Source: Pseudomonadota bacterium (GTDB lineage: Bacteria; Pseudomonadota; Gammaproteobacteria; Burkholderiales; Gallionellaceae). From it: 64,000 nucleotides of DNA. The position numbers and the translations under genes are program-made. Shown one piece after another: positions 25,380-37,453 of this stretch. The DNA lies in assembly GCA_021783855.1 (NCBI GenBank), contig JAJXTL010000001.1:4838-68837 (forward strand), given 5' to 3'. The notes under the pieces are model-generated. The model saw only the letters and a list, made by a program, of their open reading frames with translations. It made no database searches and was not told the origin of the DNA. Every line of letters begins with the position of its first letter. The stretch's first letter is position 1.

Positions 25380-26498
25380 CTATGTTTTGAATGGGCTCCG
25401 TTCATTCAGCGCATCGACATACTCGGCAACGGCGCCCGCTTCCTGCCTTAAAAAATCCTCCACCGCCTCGGCAAACTGCGGATGCGCGAGCCAATGTGCC
25501 GAGCGCGTGGTCACCGGCAGAAAACCGCGCGCCAGCTTGTGCTCGCCCTGCGCGCCGCCCTCGAAAGTCCTGATGTTGTGCGCGATGCAATATTCGATCG
25601 CCTGATAGTAGCAGGTCTCGAAATGCAGCCCCGAATGAAACTCGAAGGTTCCCCATGAACGCCCGTACATCGCATCATTGGTGATGTAGTTCAGCGCACT
25701 CGCGATCGGCACCCCGTCCCGCGTGGCGATCACCAGCAAGGCGTGTTGCGGCATCGCGCGACCGAAGCGCTGGAAAAAATCCTCGTTCAACTGGTGGGGC
25801 GAATTGTGCAACTGCAGGGTATGCAAATAACAGGAGGCAAAAAAGGCCCACTGTTCCTGGGTGGCATGCGTGACGCACTGCAATTCGATGCCCGCATCCT
25901 GCACCCGCCGCCGTTCCTGCCTGATACGCTTGCGCTTATCACGGCTCAATGTTGCCAGAAATTCGTCAAAATCCCGATAACCCGCATTCTGCCAGTGAAA
26001 CTGCACATCCTGACGCAACATCATCCCCTGTTCCTGCGCAAGCCGGGTATCGGCTTCGTTGAGGAACAAACCATGCAGCGAGGAGACGCCGGTATCCTTG
26101 GCATAATCCAGCGCAGCATTCAGCAGCAGATGCCGGACTTCCTCCGATCCGGCCAGCAGGCGCTGCCCGCTCACCGGCGTAAACGGCACCGTGCAGACCA
26201 GCTTGGGGTAATAACGCAGGCCGTGCCGCCGGTAGGCATCGGCCCACGCAAAATCAAACACATGCTCGCCATAAGAGTTCATCTTCAGGTACAGCGGCAT
26301 CGCACCCGCCAGCTTGTCGTCCTGCCACACCGTGATGAATTGCGCGCGCCAGCCAAACTGCGGGGTCGCGCAACCGCTTTCCTGCAGCGCATAAAAGAAG
26401 GCATGCGAGAGCAGCGGATCGCCTTTTGCCAGCGCATCCCAGTCCGCAGCGCTGATGTCCGCCAGATTTTCGATGATTTTGAGTGTGTACTGATCCAT
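25380..26498 (-). CDS. GNAT-fold protein of the COG3146 (peptidogalycan biosynthesis/recognition-like) family
   Basis: This is a 372-residue predicted N-acyltransferase. The N-terminus is MDQYTLKIIENLADISAADW, then SHAFFYALQESGCATPQFGW. The family core follows: FLATLSRDKRKRIRQERRRV, then GRSWGTFEFHSGLHFETCYY and FEGGAQGEHKLARGFLPV. The last motif, with the EGGAQGEHK loop, is the conserved acyl-CoA-side signature. Such proteins are annotated as Fem-like. Substrate is unknown. The open frame upstream to 26774 is the uvrA promoter region and is excluded. Confidence 0.85.
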   Translation of the reverse strand: MDQYTLKIIENLADISAADWDALAKGDPLLSHAFFYALQESGCATPQFGWRAQFITVWQDDKLAGAMPLYLKMNSYGEHVFDFAWADAYRRHGLRYYPKLVCTVPFTPVSGQRLLAGSEEVRHLLLNAALDYAKDTGVSSLHGLFLNEADTRLAQEQGMMLRQDVQFHWQNAGYRDFDEFLATLSRDKRKRIRQERRRVQDAGIELQCVTHATQEQWAFFASCYLHTLQLHNSPHQLNEDFFQRFGRAMPQHALLVIATRDGVPIASALNYITNDAMYGRSWGTFEFHSGLHFETCYYQAIEYCIAHNIRTFEGGAQGEHKLARGFLPVTTRSAHWLAHPQFAEAVEDFLRQEAGAVAEYVDALNERSPFKT

Positions 26499-26643
26499 GC
26501 GGCTATTGTAGTGGGAGTGCCGGCAAAATGCGCGGCGATTGCGGCAGGATTTCAGCGCAGGCCGGAACATATCGGGGTTGGCAGCTTGGGAAAGTGCATC
26601 AAATCGCGTATATTGACGGGTCGTATTTAATCGGTTGTCCAGC

Positions 26644-29459
<2,816 letters not shown>

Positions 29460-29469
<10 letters not shown>

Positions 29470-29870
29470 GCCGCGACATCGCCATACCCGACAGCGAGAT
29501 CGAATTGAATGCGATACGCGCACAGGGTGCGGGCGGGCAAAACGTCAACAAAGTCTCGACCGCCATCCATTTGCGTTTCGACATCAAGGCCTCGTCGTTG
29601 CCGGAGGAGTACAAGGAAAAGCTGCTGCATCTGGCTGACCGGCGCATTTCAAGTGACGGCGTGATCGTCATCAAGGCGCAGCGCTATCGCAGTCAGGAAA
29701 AGAACCGGGAAGACGCGCTGGCACGCCTGCAAATCCTGATCGCCAGCGCCGGGTTTTCGCCGAAAAAACGCACGCCTACCAAACCTACCGGAAGCTCAAA
29801 GAAAAAGCGTCTGGAAGGTAAAACGCGGCGCGGCGAAATAAAGATTTTACGCGGCAGAGTCGCCGAGTAG
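29460..29870 (+). CDS. arfB: Alternative ribosome-rescue factor ArfB
   Basis: This is a peptidyl-tRNA hydrolase that frees ribosomes stalled on non-stop mRNA. The catalytic GGQ is in [20 protein letters not shown] near residues 26-28. The C-terminal tail, which enters the mRNA tunnel, is rich in K and R ([19 protein letters not shown]). The 136-residue length fits ArfB (YaeJ). It overlaps uvrA by 10 bases, so it is translationally coupled to it. Confidence 0.94.
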
Positions 29871-29926
29871 CTGCTCAGTCACGCCTTCCGTGGAGGTCAG
29901 CAGCATTGTATTGCAACATGCTGATT

Positions 29927-30871
29927 TCATGATGATTTATCCGGCAAGCTGGATAGATGCATCGCTCGCGTTACGACCTCGTGAGTCAGGTGCGGGGCGA
30001 ACAGTTCGATAAAGTCGTAAGTAAAGCCTCGCAGATATTCGTTCTTGCGTATCGCAATCCGCGTGGTGCTGGGCTTGAACAGATGCGCGGCTTCGATCAT
30101 GCGCAGATGTTTGTCGCGTTCAGGAATAAAGGACATCTGTGCCAGGATGCCTATTCCCAGACCCAGCTCCACATAAGTCTTGATGACGTCTGCATCGATC
30201 GCGGTAAGGGCAATGTTCGGGGTTATTCCCGCCTGCTGGAAGGCTTCATTGATCTTGCCGCGCCCGGTAAAGGCGAAGTCATAGGTGATGATGGGGTATT
30301 GCGCGAGTGTCGCCAGCGTGAGCGTCTTCTCTTTGAGCAGCGGGTGACGCGGCGGGGTAACGACGCAATGATTCCATTCGTAGCAGGGCAGCGTGACCAG
30401 TCCGTCGTAGAGCGCCAGGCTTTCGGTGGCGATGCACAGATCGGCATCGCCGCTCAGCACCTGCTCGGCAATCTGCGTCGGGCTGCCCTGGTGCAAGCCC
30501 AGTTTTACCTTCGGGTATCTTTCCATGAACTGCTTGACCACCGGCGGCAGGGCATAGCGCGCCTGAGTGTGAGTGGTGGCGATGGTCAGGTGTCCGCTGT
30601 CCTGCGCGCTAAACTCTTGTCCGACCTGCTTGAGGTTATCCATGTCGTGCAACATGCGCTGTGCGATGGACAGCACGACTATTCCCGGTTCGGTGATGGC
30701 GACGATGCGTTTGCCGTTGCGCACGAAAATCTCGATCCCCAGTTCTTCTTCCAGTTGCTTGATCTGTTTGCTGATGCCGGGTTGCGAAGTAAACAGCGTC
30801 TCAGCCGCGCCTGAAATTTTCAGTCCCTGACGCACGATCTCGTTGAGATAACGCAGTTGTTGCAGGTTCAT
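29927..30871 (-). CDS. cysB: CysB-type LysR regulator of sulfur assimilation
   Basis: This is a 314-residue LysR protein. The HTH is LKISGAAETLFTSQPGISKQ (about residues 17-36), and the effector domain has the CysB-type TTHTQARYALPPVVKQFMER and ITYDFAFTGRGKINEAF patterns that bind acetylserine or related ligands. It is divergent from the TSUP-cysI cluster, so it probably controls it, with sites in the 106 bases between the starts (30872-30977). A TTATAAGATATTAACAT stretch there is a possible binding site. Confidence 0.93.
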   Translation of the reverse strand: MNLQQLRYLNEIVRQGLKISGAAETLFTSQPGISKQIKQLEEELGIEIFVRNGKRIVAITEPGIVVLSIAQRMLHDMDNLKQVGQEFSAQDSGHLTIATTHTQARYALPPVVKQFMERYPKVKLGLHQGSPTQIAEQVLSGDADLCIATESLALYDGLVTLPCYEWNHCVVTPPRHPLLKEKTLTLATLAQYPIITYDFAFTGRGKINEAFQQAGITPNIALTAIDADVIKTYVELGLGIGILAQMSFIPERDKHLRMIEAAHLFKPSTTRIAIRKNEYLRGFTYDFIELFAPHLTHEVVTRAMHLSSLPDKSS

Positions 30872-30977
30872 GTCCGATCCTTAATCGCTATTAGTTATAA
30901 GATATTAACATGAAAGTATTTTGTTGCATAAGGTGCGCCAGCTAGAATGCGTTTCATGGATTTCTGGAGTGGCCGGC

Positions 30978-31763
30978 ATGAACTGGATATACACCTTATC
31001 CGGCCTGATGGTCGGTTTGATTGTCGGCGTGACGGGGGTGGGCGGCGGGTCGCTGATGACGCCCTTGCTGGTGCTGCTGTTTGGCGTGTCGCCCGCGACG
31101 GCGGTAGGTACCGACTTGCTGTACGCCTCATTGACCAAGACAGTCGGGGCGTGGGTGCATAGCTGGCGAGGCACGGTGGGCTGGCGGGTTGTCGGGCTGC
31201 TGGCATTGGGTAGTCTGCCGGCATCGGTGGTGACGATTGTATTGCTGAAGTATCTGACGCTGGATGCGAAGACGTTGCGTACGCTGGTGACCGGTGTGTT
31301 GAGTGTGGCGCTGTTGCTCACCGCCGTAGCTTTGTTGTTGAAAGACTGGATACACAAGATCGCACGTCGCGATGACGGTACGGTTTATGAGTTGCATCAT
31401 CGCTATCTGACGGGTGCGACCATAGCCACGGGTGTGGCGGTTGGGGCGCTGGTGACGATTTCGTCTGTGGGTGCCGGGGTGCTGGGTACAGTCGCATTGC
31501 TGTTTTTGTATCCGCGGATGTCGACAGCCAAGGTTGTCGGAACCGATATCGTTCATGCCGTGCCGCTGACCGCAATCGCGGGGATGGGACATCTGGCATT
31601 GGGAACGGTTGATTTTGTTTTGCTGGGCAGTCTGCTGTTGGGGTCGTTGCCGGGAATTTATATCGGCAGTCATTTGAGCGCGAAGATTCCGGAAAAGGTG
31701 TTGCGTCCGCTGCTGGCGACGATGTTGTTGATTATCGGTCTGAAGATGTTGTTTTATAAATAA
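30978..31763 (+). CDS. TSUP (TauE/SafE) family sulfite/sulfur exporter
   Basis: This is a 261-residue membrane protein with about eight hydrophobic segments. It has the paired TSUP signature: GLIVGVTGVGGGSLMTPLLV near residue 14 and its mirror GALVTISSVGAGVLGTVALL near residue 155, each opening a repeat. These proteins move sulfite, sulfoacetate or other anions. Position as first gene of a sulfate-assimilation cluster suggests sulfite or sulfate handling. The ATG at 30978 starts directly at the first membrane helix; the open frame to 30921 has no support. Confidence 0.85.
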   Translation: MNWIYTLSGLMVGLIVGVTGVGGGSLMTPLLVLLFGVSPATAVGTDLLYASLTKTVGAWVHSWRGTVGWRVVGLLALGSLPASVVTIVLLKYLTLDAKTLRTLVTGVLSVALLLTAVALLLKDWIHKIARRDDGTVYELHHRYLTGATIATGVAVGALVTISSVGAGVLGTVALLFLYPRMSTAKVVGTDIVHAVPLTAIAGMGHLALGTVDFVLLGSLLLGSLPGIYIGSHLSAKIPEKVLRPLLATMLLIIGLKMLFYK

Positions 31764-31772
31764 GGAATATTC

Positions 31773-31994
31773 ATGAGTGCAAATAAACCCAATCAACCCA
31801 AACAGGTCAGCTGGTTCAACGGATGCGGCGGGCGTATCGGTGTCGTCGTCGGACAACAGGGCGAGCATGCCTATATCGGCGCAGCGTTGCGCCATGACGA
31901 AGATGCGGATGTGGCGCATATTCTGGCGCACGGCGCGAAATTTCCATTGGAGGCCGCACTGCTGTTGCCTGTCTCCAGGCACTATCCCGTTTAA
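31773..31994 (+). CDS. Small unknown protein in the sulfur operon
   Basis: This is 73 residues of unknown function between the TSUP gene (9-base gap) and cysI (10-base gap), with its own AAGGA site. It reads MSANKPNQPKQVSWFNGCGG, then RIGVVVGQQGEHAYIGAALR and ends ALLLPVSRHYPV. There is one cysteine, so it is not a ferredoxin-like CysX. Its tight packing in the operon implies co-expression with sulfite reductase. Confidence 0.6.
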   Translation: MSANKPNQPKQVSWFNGCGGRIGVVVGQQGEHAYIGAALRHDEDADVAHILAHGAKFPLEAALLLPVSRHYPV

Positions 31995-32004
31995 GGAAAA
32001 TCAA

Positions 32005-33750
32005 ATGTATCGTTACGATCAATATGATCACAGAATAGTCGCAGAAAGGGTTGCTCAGTTTCGCGATCAGGTGAGCCGTCGTCTGTCCGGTGAGTTGAAG
32101 GAAGAAGAGTTCCGCGTTCTGCGTCTGCAGAACGGGCTGTACATGCAGATACACGCCTATATGCTGCGCATAGCGATACCGTATGGACTGATGAATGCGA
32201 CGCAGATGCGCATGTTCGCGCATATCGCCCGCAAATACGATCGCGATTATGGTCACTTCACGACGCGTCAGAATGTACAGTTCAACTGGATCAGGCTGCA
32301 GGATGCACCTGAAATTTTGAATGAATTGGCCACCGTCGAAATGCACGCGATTCAGACCTCCGGGAGTTGCATACGCTCGGTAACATCCGATGAGTTCGCC
32401 GGTGTGGCGCAGGATGAAATCGTCGATCCGCGCCCCTATGCCGAGATATTGCGCCAGTGGAGCGCCTTGCATCCCGAATTTGCGCTATTGCCGCGCAAAT
32501 TCAAGTTCGCGATTACCGGCGCCGTGAACGACCGCGCGGCGACAGCCGTGCATGACATCGGTCTTACGGTGGTCAAAAACGCGCAGGGCGAAATCGGTTT
32601 TCGCGTGTTGGTAGGCGGCGGGCTTGGCCGTACCCCGGTTATCGGCACCGAGATCAGCGATTTTGTGCCCTGGCAGCACATCATCACTTACGTCGAATCC
32701 ATCGTGCGGGTGTACAACCAGTATGGGCGTCGTGACAATCTGTACAAGGCGCGCATCAAAATTCTGGTGAAGGCGCTGGGCATCGCGGAATTCAGGCGCG
32801 AGGTTGAAGCCGACTGGCAGTTTACCAAAGGCGGCGCCGGCACGATCACCGTCGAGGAATTGAACCGCGTTTCAGCTTACTTCGCTGCGCCGGCGTATCA
32901 GGAATTGCCCGCCAGTGATGCCCATGTGGATGCATTGGCCCGCGACAACAAGGCTTTTGCGAACTGGATGCAGCGCAACGTCAAGCCGCATAAGGTGCAA
33001 GGTTATGCTTCCGTGGTGCTGTCGTTGAAGCGGACGGGTGTCGCACCGGGCGATGTGACGGCTGAGCAGATGGATGCAATCGCCCAATTGGCTGAGCGCT
33101 TCAGCTTTGGTGAATTGCGTGTGACGCATATGCAGAATCTGGTGCTGGCGGATGTCAAACAGTCCGATCTGGCAGAGCTCTGGCTGGAGGCAAAAGCGCT
33201 GGGATTTGCCACGCCGAATATCGGTTTGCTGAGCGACATTATCAGCTGCCCGGGGGGGGATTTTTGCTCACTGGCCAATGCGCGTTCGATTCCACTGGCA
33301 AAGGTGGTTGCCGAATGCTTCGACGATATCGATTTTCTGCACGACATCGGCGAGATTGAGCTGAATATTTCCGGTTGCGTGAATGCGTGTGCGCATCATC
33401 ATATCGGCCATATTGGTATTTTAGGTGTGGATAAGGACGGGCACGAGTGGTATCAGGTGTCGATCGGCGGTTCGCAGGGGAATGCCAGTTCAATCGGCAA
33501 AATCATCGGGCACTCCTTTACCTTCGGGCAAATTCCGGAAGTAGTGGCGCGTTTGCTGCAAGTGTATGTCAATGAGCGATACGACGACGAGCGATTCATC
33601 GATACCGTCCGCCGCGTAGGTTTCAAGCCATTTAAGACTTACGTTTATGCAACGCCGATAGAGGATGACAAGGTATGGTCGGGTACGGAATACGAGTTGC
33701 TGAAAACAGGTGTGCCCTATGACACGCCCTATTACTCACCGAGGTTTTAA
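32005..33750 (+). CDS. cysI: Assimilatory sulfite reductase hemoprotein CysI-type
   Basis: It reduces sulfite to sulfide with six electrons using siroheme and a 4Fe-4S cluster. The 581-residue protein (ATG at 32005, preceded by AAGGAAA) has the siroheme-cluster cysteines in ISCPGGDFCSLANARS and ISGCVNACAHHH, near residues 415-460. The N-terminal half has FTTRQNVQFNWIRLQDAP and SGSCIRSVTSDEFAGVA, which line the substrate site. No flavoprotein partner CysJ gene is near, so the electron donor must come from elsewhere. The open frame to 31777 is the previous gene out of frame. Confidence 0.95.
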   Translation: MYRYDQYDHRIVAERVAQFRDQVSRRLSGELKEEEFRVLRLQNGLYMQIHAYMLRIAIPYGLMNATQMRMFAHIARKYDRDYGHFTTRQNVQFNWIRLQDAPEILNELATVEMHAIQTSGSCIRSVTSDEFAGVAQDEIVDPRPYAEILRQWSALHPEFALLPRKFKFAITGAVNDRAATAVHDIGLTVVKNAQGEIGFRVLVGGGLGRTPVIGTEISDFVPWQHIITYVESIVRVYNQYGRRDNLYKARIKILVKALGIAEFRREVEADWQFTKGGAGTITVEELNRVSAYFAAPAYQELPASDAHVDALARDNKAFANWMQRNVKPHKVQGYASVVLSLKRTGVAPGDVTAEQMDAIAQLAERFSFGELRVTHMQNLVLADVKQSDLAELWLEAKALGFATPNIGLLSDIISCPGGDFCSLANARSIPLAKVVAECFDDIDFLHDIGEIELNISGCVNACAHHHIGHIGILGVDKDGHEWYQVSIGGSQGNASSIGKIIGHSFTFGQIPEVVARLLQVYVNERYDDERFIDTVRRVGFKPFKTYVYATPIEDDKVWSGTEYELLKTGVPYDTPYYSPRF

Positions 33751-33751
33751 T

Positions 33752-34270
33752 ATGTTGATTATTAGAAATAAAGCGATAGTTGAAGACGACTGGACTGTGC
33801 TGCGCCTTGCCGGGAACGATACGCCGCAAAGCGTTGTGGTTCTGCCGGGTAAAGTCATTGTGCCGCTTAAAGTGTGGCTGGCGCAACGCGATGCACTGAA
33901 AGATCGCACCGATCTGGGCGTGTGGTTTGAGAGTTCGGACAGGCCGGAAGCCTTGCAGCAGGATATCGCAAGGTTTGGCGTGATTGCGGTTGATTTTCCG
34001 AAGTTCGCGGACGGACGCGGCTTTACCATTGCCTATCTGTTGCGCGAGCGGCTGGGCTATAAGGGAGAACTGCGAGCGATCGGCGATGTGTTGCGCGATC
34101 AGATGTTTTACATGCAGCGTGTCGGTTTCGATGCTTTCGCGCCGCGGACAGATAAGGATATCAATCAGGCTCTCAAAGGGCTGAGCGATTTTTCAGTTAC
34201 TTATCAGGCATCGAACGATGACAAGTTGCCGTTGTTTCGCCGCGTGAACAGAGGAGTAGCAAATGGATGA
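33752..34270 (+). CDS. DUF934 family protein of sulfate assimilation
   Basis: This is a 172-residue protein commonly placed between cysI and cysH in proteobacteria. It starts MLIIRNKAIVEDDWTVLRLA one base after the cysI stop. Family residues are visible: VVLPGKVIVPLKVWLAQRDA, DFPKFADGRGFTIAYLLRER and the LGYKGELRAIGDVLRDQMFY segment. The mechanism is unknown; a supporting role in sulfite reduction is inferred only from its fixed context. It overlaps cysH by eight bases. Confidence 0.85.
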   Translation: MLIIRNKAIVEDDWTVLRLAGNDTPQSVVVLPGKVIVPLKVWLAQRDALKDRTDLGVWFESSDRPEALQQDIARFGVIAVDFPKFADGRGFTIAYLLRERLGYKGELRAIGDVLRDQMFYMQRVGFDAFAPRTDKDINQALKGLSDFSVTYQASNDDKLPLFRRVNRGVANG

Positions 34271-34982
34271 GCTGGATAACAAAGTCGAACAGGTGAAAGC
34301 ACTGTTGGCGGCAGCGGTGCGCGATTTTCCGCAGATAGCTTTTGCCAGCAGTCTGGGCGCGGAAGATATGGTGTTGACCGATCTGATCGATAAATACAGG
34401 TTGAATATCGAAATATTCAGCCTGGATACCGGGCGGCTGCCTCAGGAGACTTACGAACTGATGCAGGCGGTATCGGAGCGTTACAGCACGCCGCTGAAAG
34501 TGTATTTTCCAGACAAGGCCGGTGTTGAGAGCTTTGTTGCGAAAAACGGTGTGAACGGGTTTTACGGCAGCGTGGATGCGCGTAAAGCCTGCTGCTTTGT
34601 GCGCAAAGTCGAGCCATTGCGCCGTGCGTTGAGCGGCAAGGGGGCGTGGGTGACCGGTTTGCGTCGCGACCAGGCCGTCACGCGCGGAAATCTGGAAGTT
34701 TCATCGTTCGATGCCGACTTCGGCTTGCAGAAATATAACCCGCTGCTGGACTGGTCGCATAAGGATGTGTGGGCTTACATCAGGCATAACGATGTTCCCT
34801 ACAACAAGCTGCATGACGAGTTTTATCCCAGTCTGGGCTGCGCGCCCTGCACGCGTTCGGTGACGCCGGGGGAAGATATACGCGCAGGACGCTGGTGGTG
34901 GGAAAACCCCGACGGTAAAGAGTGCGGATTGCACGTCAGTTCCTCACAGAAAGTAGCACATGGGGCCGGGGTTTCGGCGTAG
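34263..34982 (+). CDS. cysH: Adenylyl-sulfate (APS) reductase CysH
   Basis: It reduces APS to sulfite and AMP using thioredoxin. The 239-residue enzyme has the four cluster cysteines that distinguish APS from PAPS reductases: KACCFVRKVEPLRRAL and GCAPCTRSVTPGEDIR, and the catalytic Cys in KECGLHV near the C-terminus. The SLGAEDMVLTDLIDKY motif binds the nucleotide. It follows the DUF934 gene by overlap and is separated from cysD by 136 bases, which hold no gene. Confidence 0.94.
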   Translation: MDELDNKVEQVKALLAAAVRDFPQIAFASSLGAEDMVLTDLIDKYRLNIEIFSLDTGRLPQETYELMQAVSERYSTPLKVYFPDKAGVESFVAKNGVNGFYGSVDARKACCFVRKVEPLRRALSGKGAWVTGLRRDQAVTRGNLEVSSFDADFGLQKYNPLLDWSHKDVWAYIRHNDVPYNKLHDEFYPSLGCAPCTRSVTPGEDIRAGRWWWENPDGKECGLHVSSSQKVAHGAGVSA

Positions 34983-35118
34983 ATGTGGCAGGCAGGGTGC
35001 GGAAATCGATATTCAAAGATCATGGCAGGTGGGGCTTGATGAAACGGACTAAGCAATCACAGAAACGATGGCAAAGCCACTACTTATCAGCCCGACAACT
35101 TAAAGAAAGCAGGATAAT

Positions 35119-36024
35119 ATGAGCAATCACATTTTTACCCATCTGGATGCGCTGGAGTCCGAATCCATCCACATCATGCGCGAGGTCGCGGCGGAGTGCA
35201 AAAATCCCGCGCTGCTGTTCTCCGGCGGCAAGGATTCCATTGTGATGCTGCGTCTGGCAGAGAAGGCGTTTCGCCCCGGCAAGTTTCCGTTCCCGCTGGT
35301 GCATATCGACACCGAGCATAATTTTCCGGAAGTGATCGCTACCCGCGATAAACTGGCTGCGGACCTGGGGGAGCGGCTGATTGTGCGTTCGCTGGAAGAC
35401 TCCATCAAACGCGGCACCATCGTGATTGTAAATCCCGATCTGCCGCGCAATCCGTACCAGTCGGTCACGCTGCTGGAGACCATCGCCGAATTCGGTTTCG
35501 ATGCCTGCATGGGCGGCGCCCGCCGCGACGAAGAAAAGGCGCGTGCCAAGGAACGCATCTTCTCGTTCCGCGACGAGTTCGGTCAGTGGGACCCGAAGAA
35601 TCAGCGTCCCGAGTTGTGGGATATCTACAACACGCGGGTGCATCCGGGTGAAAACATCCGCGTGTTCCCGATTTCCAACTGGACAGAGCTGGATATCTGG
35701 CAATATATCGGCCGCGAGAATCTGCATATTCCGAGCATTTATTATGCGCACGAGCGGGAAGTGATCCGCCGTGGCGGTTCGGTGATCCCGGTATCTGATC
35801 TGGTACAGCCTAAGCCGGGTGAAAAGGTGGAATGGCTCTCGGTGCGTTTTCGCACGGTGGGGGACGTGACCTGTACCGCTCCGGTGGAATCGAACGCGAG
35901 CAGTGTAGACGAGATCATCGCAGAGACGGCAACTACGCGCATCACCGAACGCGGCGCGACCCGCATGGACGATCAGACCTCCGATGCTTCGATGGAATTG
36001 CGCAAAAAGGAAGGCTACTTTTAA
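35119..36024 (+). CDS. cysD: Sulfate adenylyltransferase subunit 2
   Basis: CysD forms APS from ATP and sulfate and is stimulated by GTP hydrolysis in CysN. The 301-residue protein has the PP-loop SGGKDSIVMLRLAEKAFRPG near residue 35, then FPFPLVHIDTEHNFPEVI and the conserved FGFDACMGGARRDEEKARAK. The C-terminal MDDQTSDASMELRKKEGYF is typical. It is adjacent to cysN, one base apart, so the two subunits are made together. Confidence 0.97.
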   Translation: MSNHIFTHLDALESESIHIMREVAAECKNPALLFSGGKDSIVMLRLAEKAFRPGKFPFPLVHIDTEHNFPEVIATRDKLAADLGERLIVRSLEDSIKRGTIVIVNPDLPRNPYQSVTLLETIAEFGFDACMGGARRDEEKARAKERIFSFRDEFGQWDPKNQRPELWDIYNTRVHPGENIRVFPISNWTELDIWQYIGRENLHIPSIYYAHEREVIRRGGSVIPVSDLVQPKPGEKVEWLSVRFRTVGDVTCTAPVESNASSVDEIIAETATTRITERGATRMDDQTSDASMELRKKEGYF

Positions 36025-36025
36025 T

Positions 36026-37276
36026 ATGAATAATACGACACAACTACTACGCTTTATCACCGCAGGCAGCGTGGACGACGGCAAGAGCACGCTGATCGGA
36101 CGCCTGTTGCATGACTCCAAGTCGATCTTCGAGGATCAGTTTTCGGCGATTGCCAGAACCAGCGAAAAGCGCGGCATGGCTGCCGTTGATCTGTCCTTGC
36201 TGACAGACGGCTTGCAGGCCGAGCGCGAGCAGGGCATCACCATCGACGTGGCTTACCGCTATTTTGCGACGCCTAAACGCAAATTCATTATCGGCGACAC
36301 GCCGGGGCATGAGCAATACACGCGCAACATGGTGACGGCAGCGTCCACCGCCAATCTGGTAGTGATACTCGTCGATGCGCGCCGTGGCGTGCTGGTGCAG
36401 ACGCGCCGCCATACCTATCTGGCCAGCCTGGTCGGCATACCGCATATCGTGCTGGCAGTCAACAAGATGGATATGGTGGACTATTCCGAGGCACGTTACA
36501 GCGAAATTTGCGCCGAGTATCTCGCCTTCGCTGCCCTGCTGGGTTTGCAAGATGTGACCTGCGTACCCTTGTCCGCGCTGGCAGGCGACATGTTGGTGGA
36601 TAGAGGCGACAATCTCGACTGGTATCTGGGGCCTACCCTGATGGAGCTGCTGGAGAATGTCGAGATCGATCACGATGTGAACACCACCGATTTTCGCTAT
36701 CCCGTGCAATGGGTGTGCCGCCCGCAAACCGAAGAACATCACGATTTCAGAGGCTTCATGGGGCGTATCGAAGCGGGTGAGGTGTCGGTGGGCGATGAGA
36801 TCACCGTGTTGCCGTCGGGGCGGACGTCACGCGTCAGGGAAATTATCACCTATGACGGCAACCTGAAAACGGCCTATGCGCCGCAATCCATTGCGATTCG
36901 ACTGGCCGACGAGATCGATATTTCACGCGGCGACATGTTCGTCAAGGCTGATTTTCTGCCGACGGTGACGAAGGAGTTTGCAGCGATGCTGTGCTGGTTG
37001 TCCGATACGCCGCTGGACAAGAGCCGTAAATATCTTGTCAAGCACACCACGAGAACCGCAAAATGCCTGTTTGCCAGCATCGACTACCGCGTGGATGTCA
37101 ACACGCTGGAACAGCACGCCAACCCTGTCGTTAACATGAACGACATTGTTCACGTAAAACTGAAAGTGCAGCAACCGCTGGTGGTGGATGGCTACAAACG
37201 CAACCGCGCCAGCGGCAGCTTTATCGTGATCGACGAGGCAACCAACAACACCGTGGCGGCGGGCATGATTGCCTGA
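36026..37276 (+). CDS. cysN: Sulfate adenylyltransferase subunit 1 (GTPase)
   Basis: This is an elongation-factor-like GTPase that drives APS synthesis with CysD. From the ATG at 36026 it is 416 residues. G1 is GSVDDGKSTLIGRLLHDSKS, G3 is DTPGHEQYTRNMVTAASTAN, and G4 is AVNKMDMVD. Beta-barrel domains 2 and 3 follow, ending FIVIDEATNNTVAAGMIA. There is no CysC kinase fusion, in line with the APS-reducing pathway next to it. Confidence 0.96.
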   Translation: MNNTTQLLRFITAGSVDDGKSTLIGRLLHDSKSIFEDQFSAIARTSEKRGMAAVDLSLLTDGLQAEREQGITIDVAYRYFATPKRKFIIGDTPGHEQYTRNMVTAASTANLVVILVDARRGVLVQTRRHTYLASLVGIPHIVLAVNKMDMVDYSEARYSEICAEYLAFAALLGLQDVTCVPLSALAGDMLVDRGDNLDWYLGPTLMELLENVEIDHDVNTTDFRYPVQWVCRPQTEEHHDFRGFMGRIEAGEVSVGDEITVLPSGRTSRVREIITYDGNLKTAYAPQSIAIRLADEIDISRGDMFVKADFLPTVTKEFAAMLCWLSDTPLDKSRKYLVKHTTRTAKCLFASIDYRVDVNTLEQHANPVVNMNDIVHVKLKVQQPLVVDGYKRNRASGSFIVIDEATNNTVAAGMIA

Positions 37277-37281
37277 ATTGA

Positions 37282-37426
37282 AAATCGCGTAAGCGTTCGT
37301 CTGTCCGGCTTCGCCCCCCTCGCTACGCTCTCCCCTCCGGGAGATAACCAGCGACTTGGGCATCGTTTTCTGATGCCTTAGTCGAATGGCTAGTTGTTTC
37401 ACCAGGGTTTGGGTGAGGGAGGGCAA
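37282..37426. repeat. Dispersed intergenic repeat, copy 3 (reverse orientation)
   Basis: Reads CGCGTAAGCGTTCGTCTGTC, then GGCTTCGCCCCCCTCGCTAC, and further on TAGTTGTTTCACCAGGG and GGGTGAGGG. It is the reverse complement of the repeat at 8168-8337 and matches the window start (1-128) closely in its last 45 bases. It fills the space between cysN and the pseudouridine synthase. Confidence 0.7.
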
Positions 37427-37453
37427 AGTGAGGGTTCAGACAGGGTAATCGCG

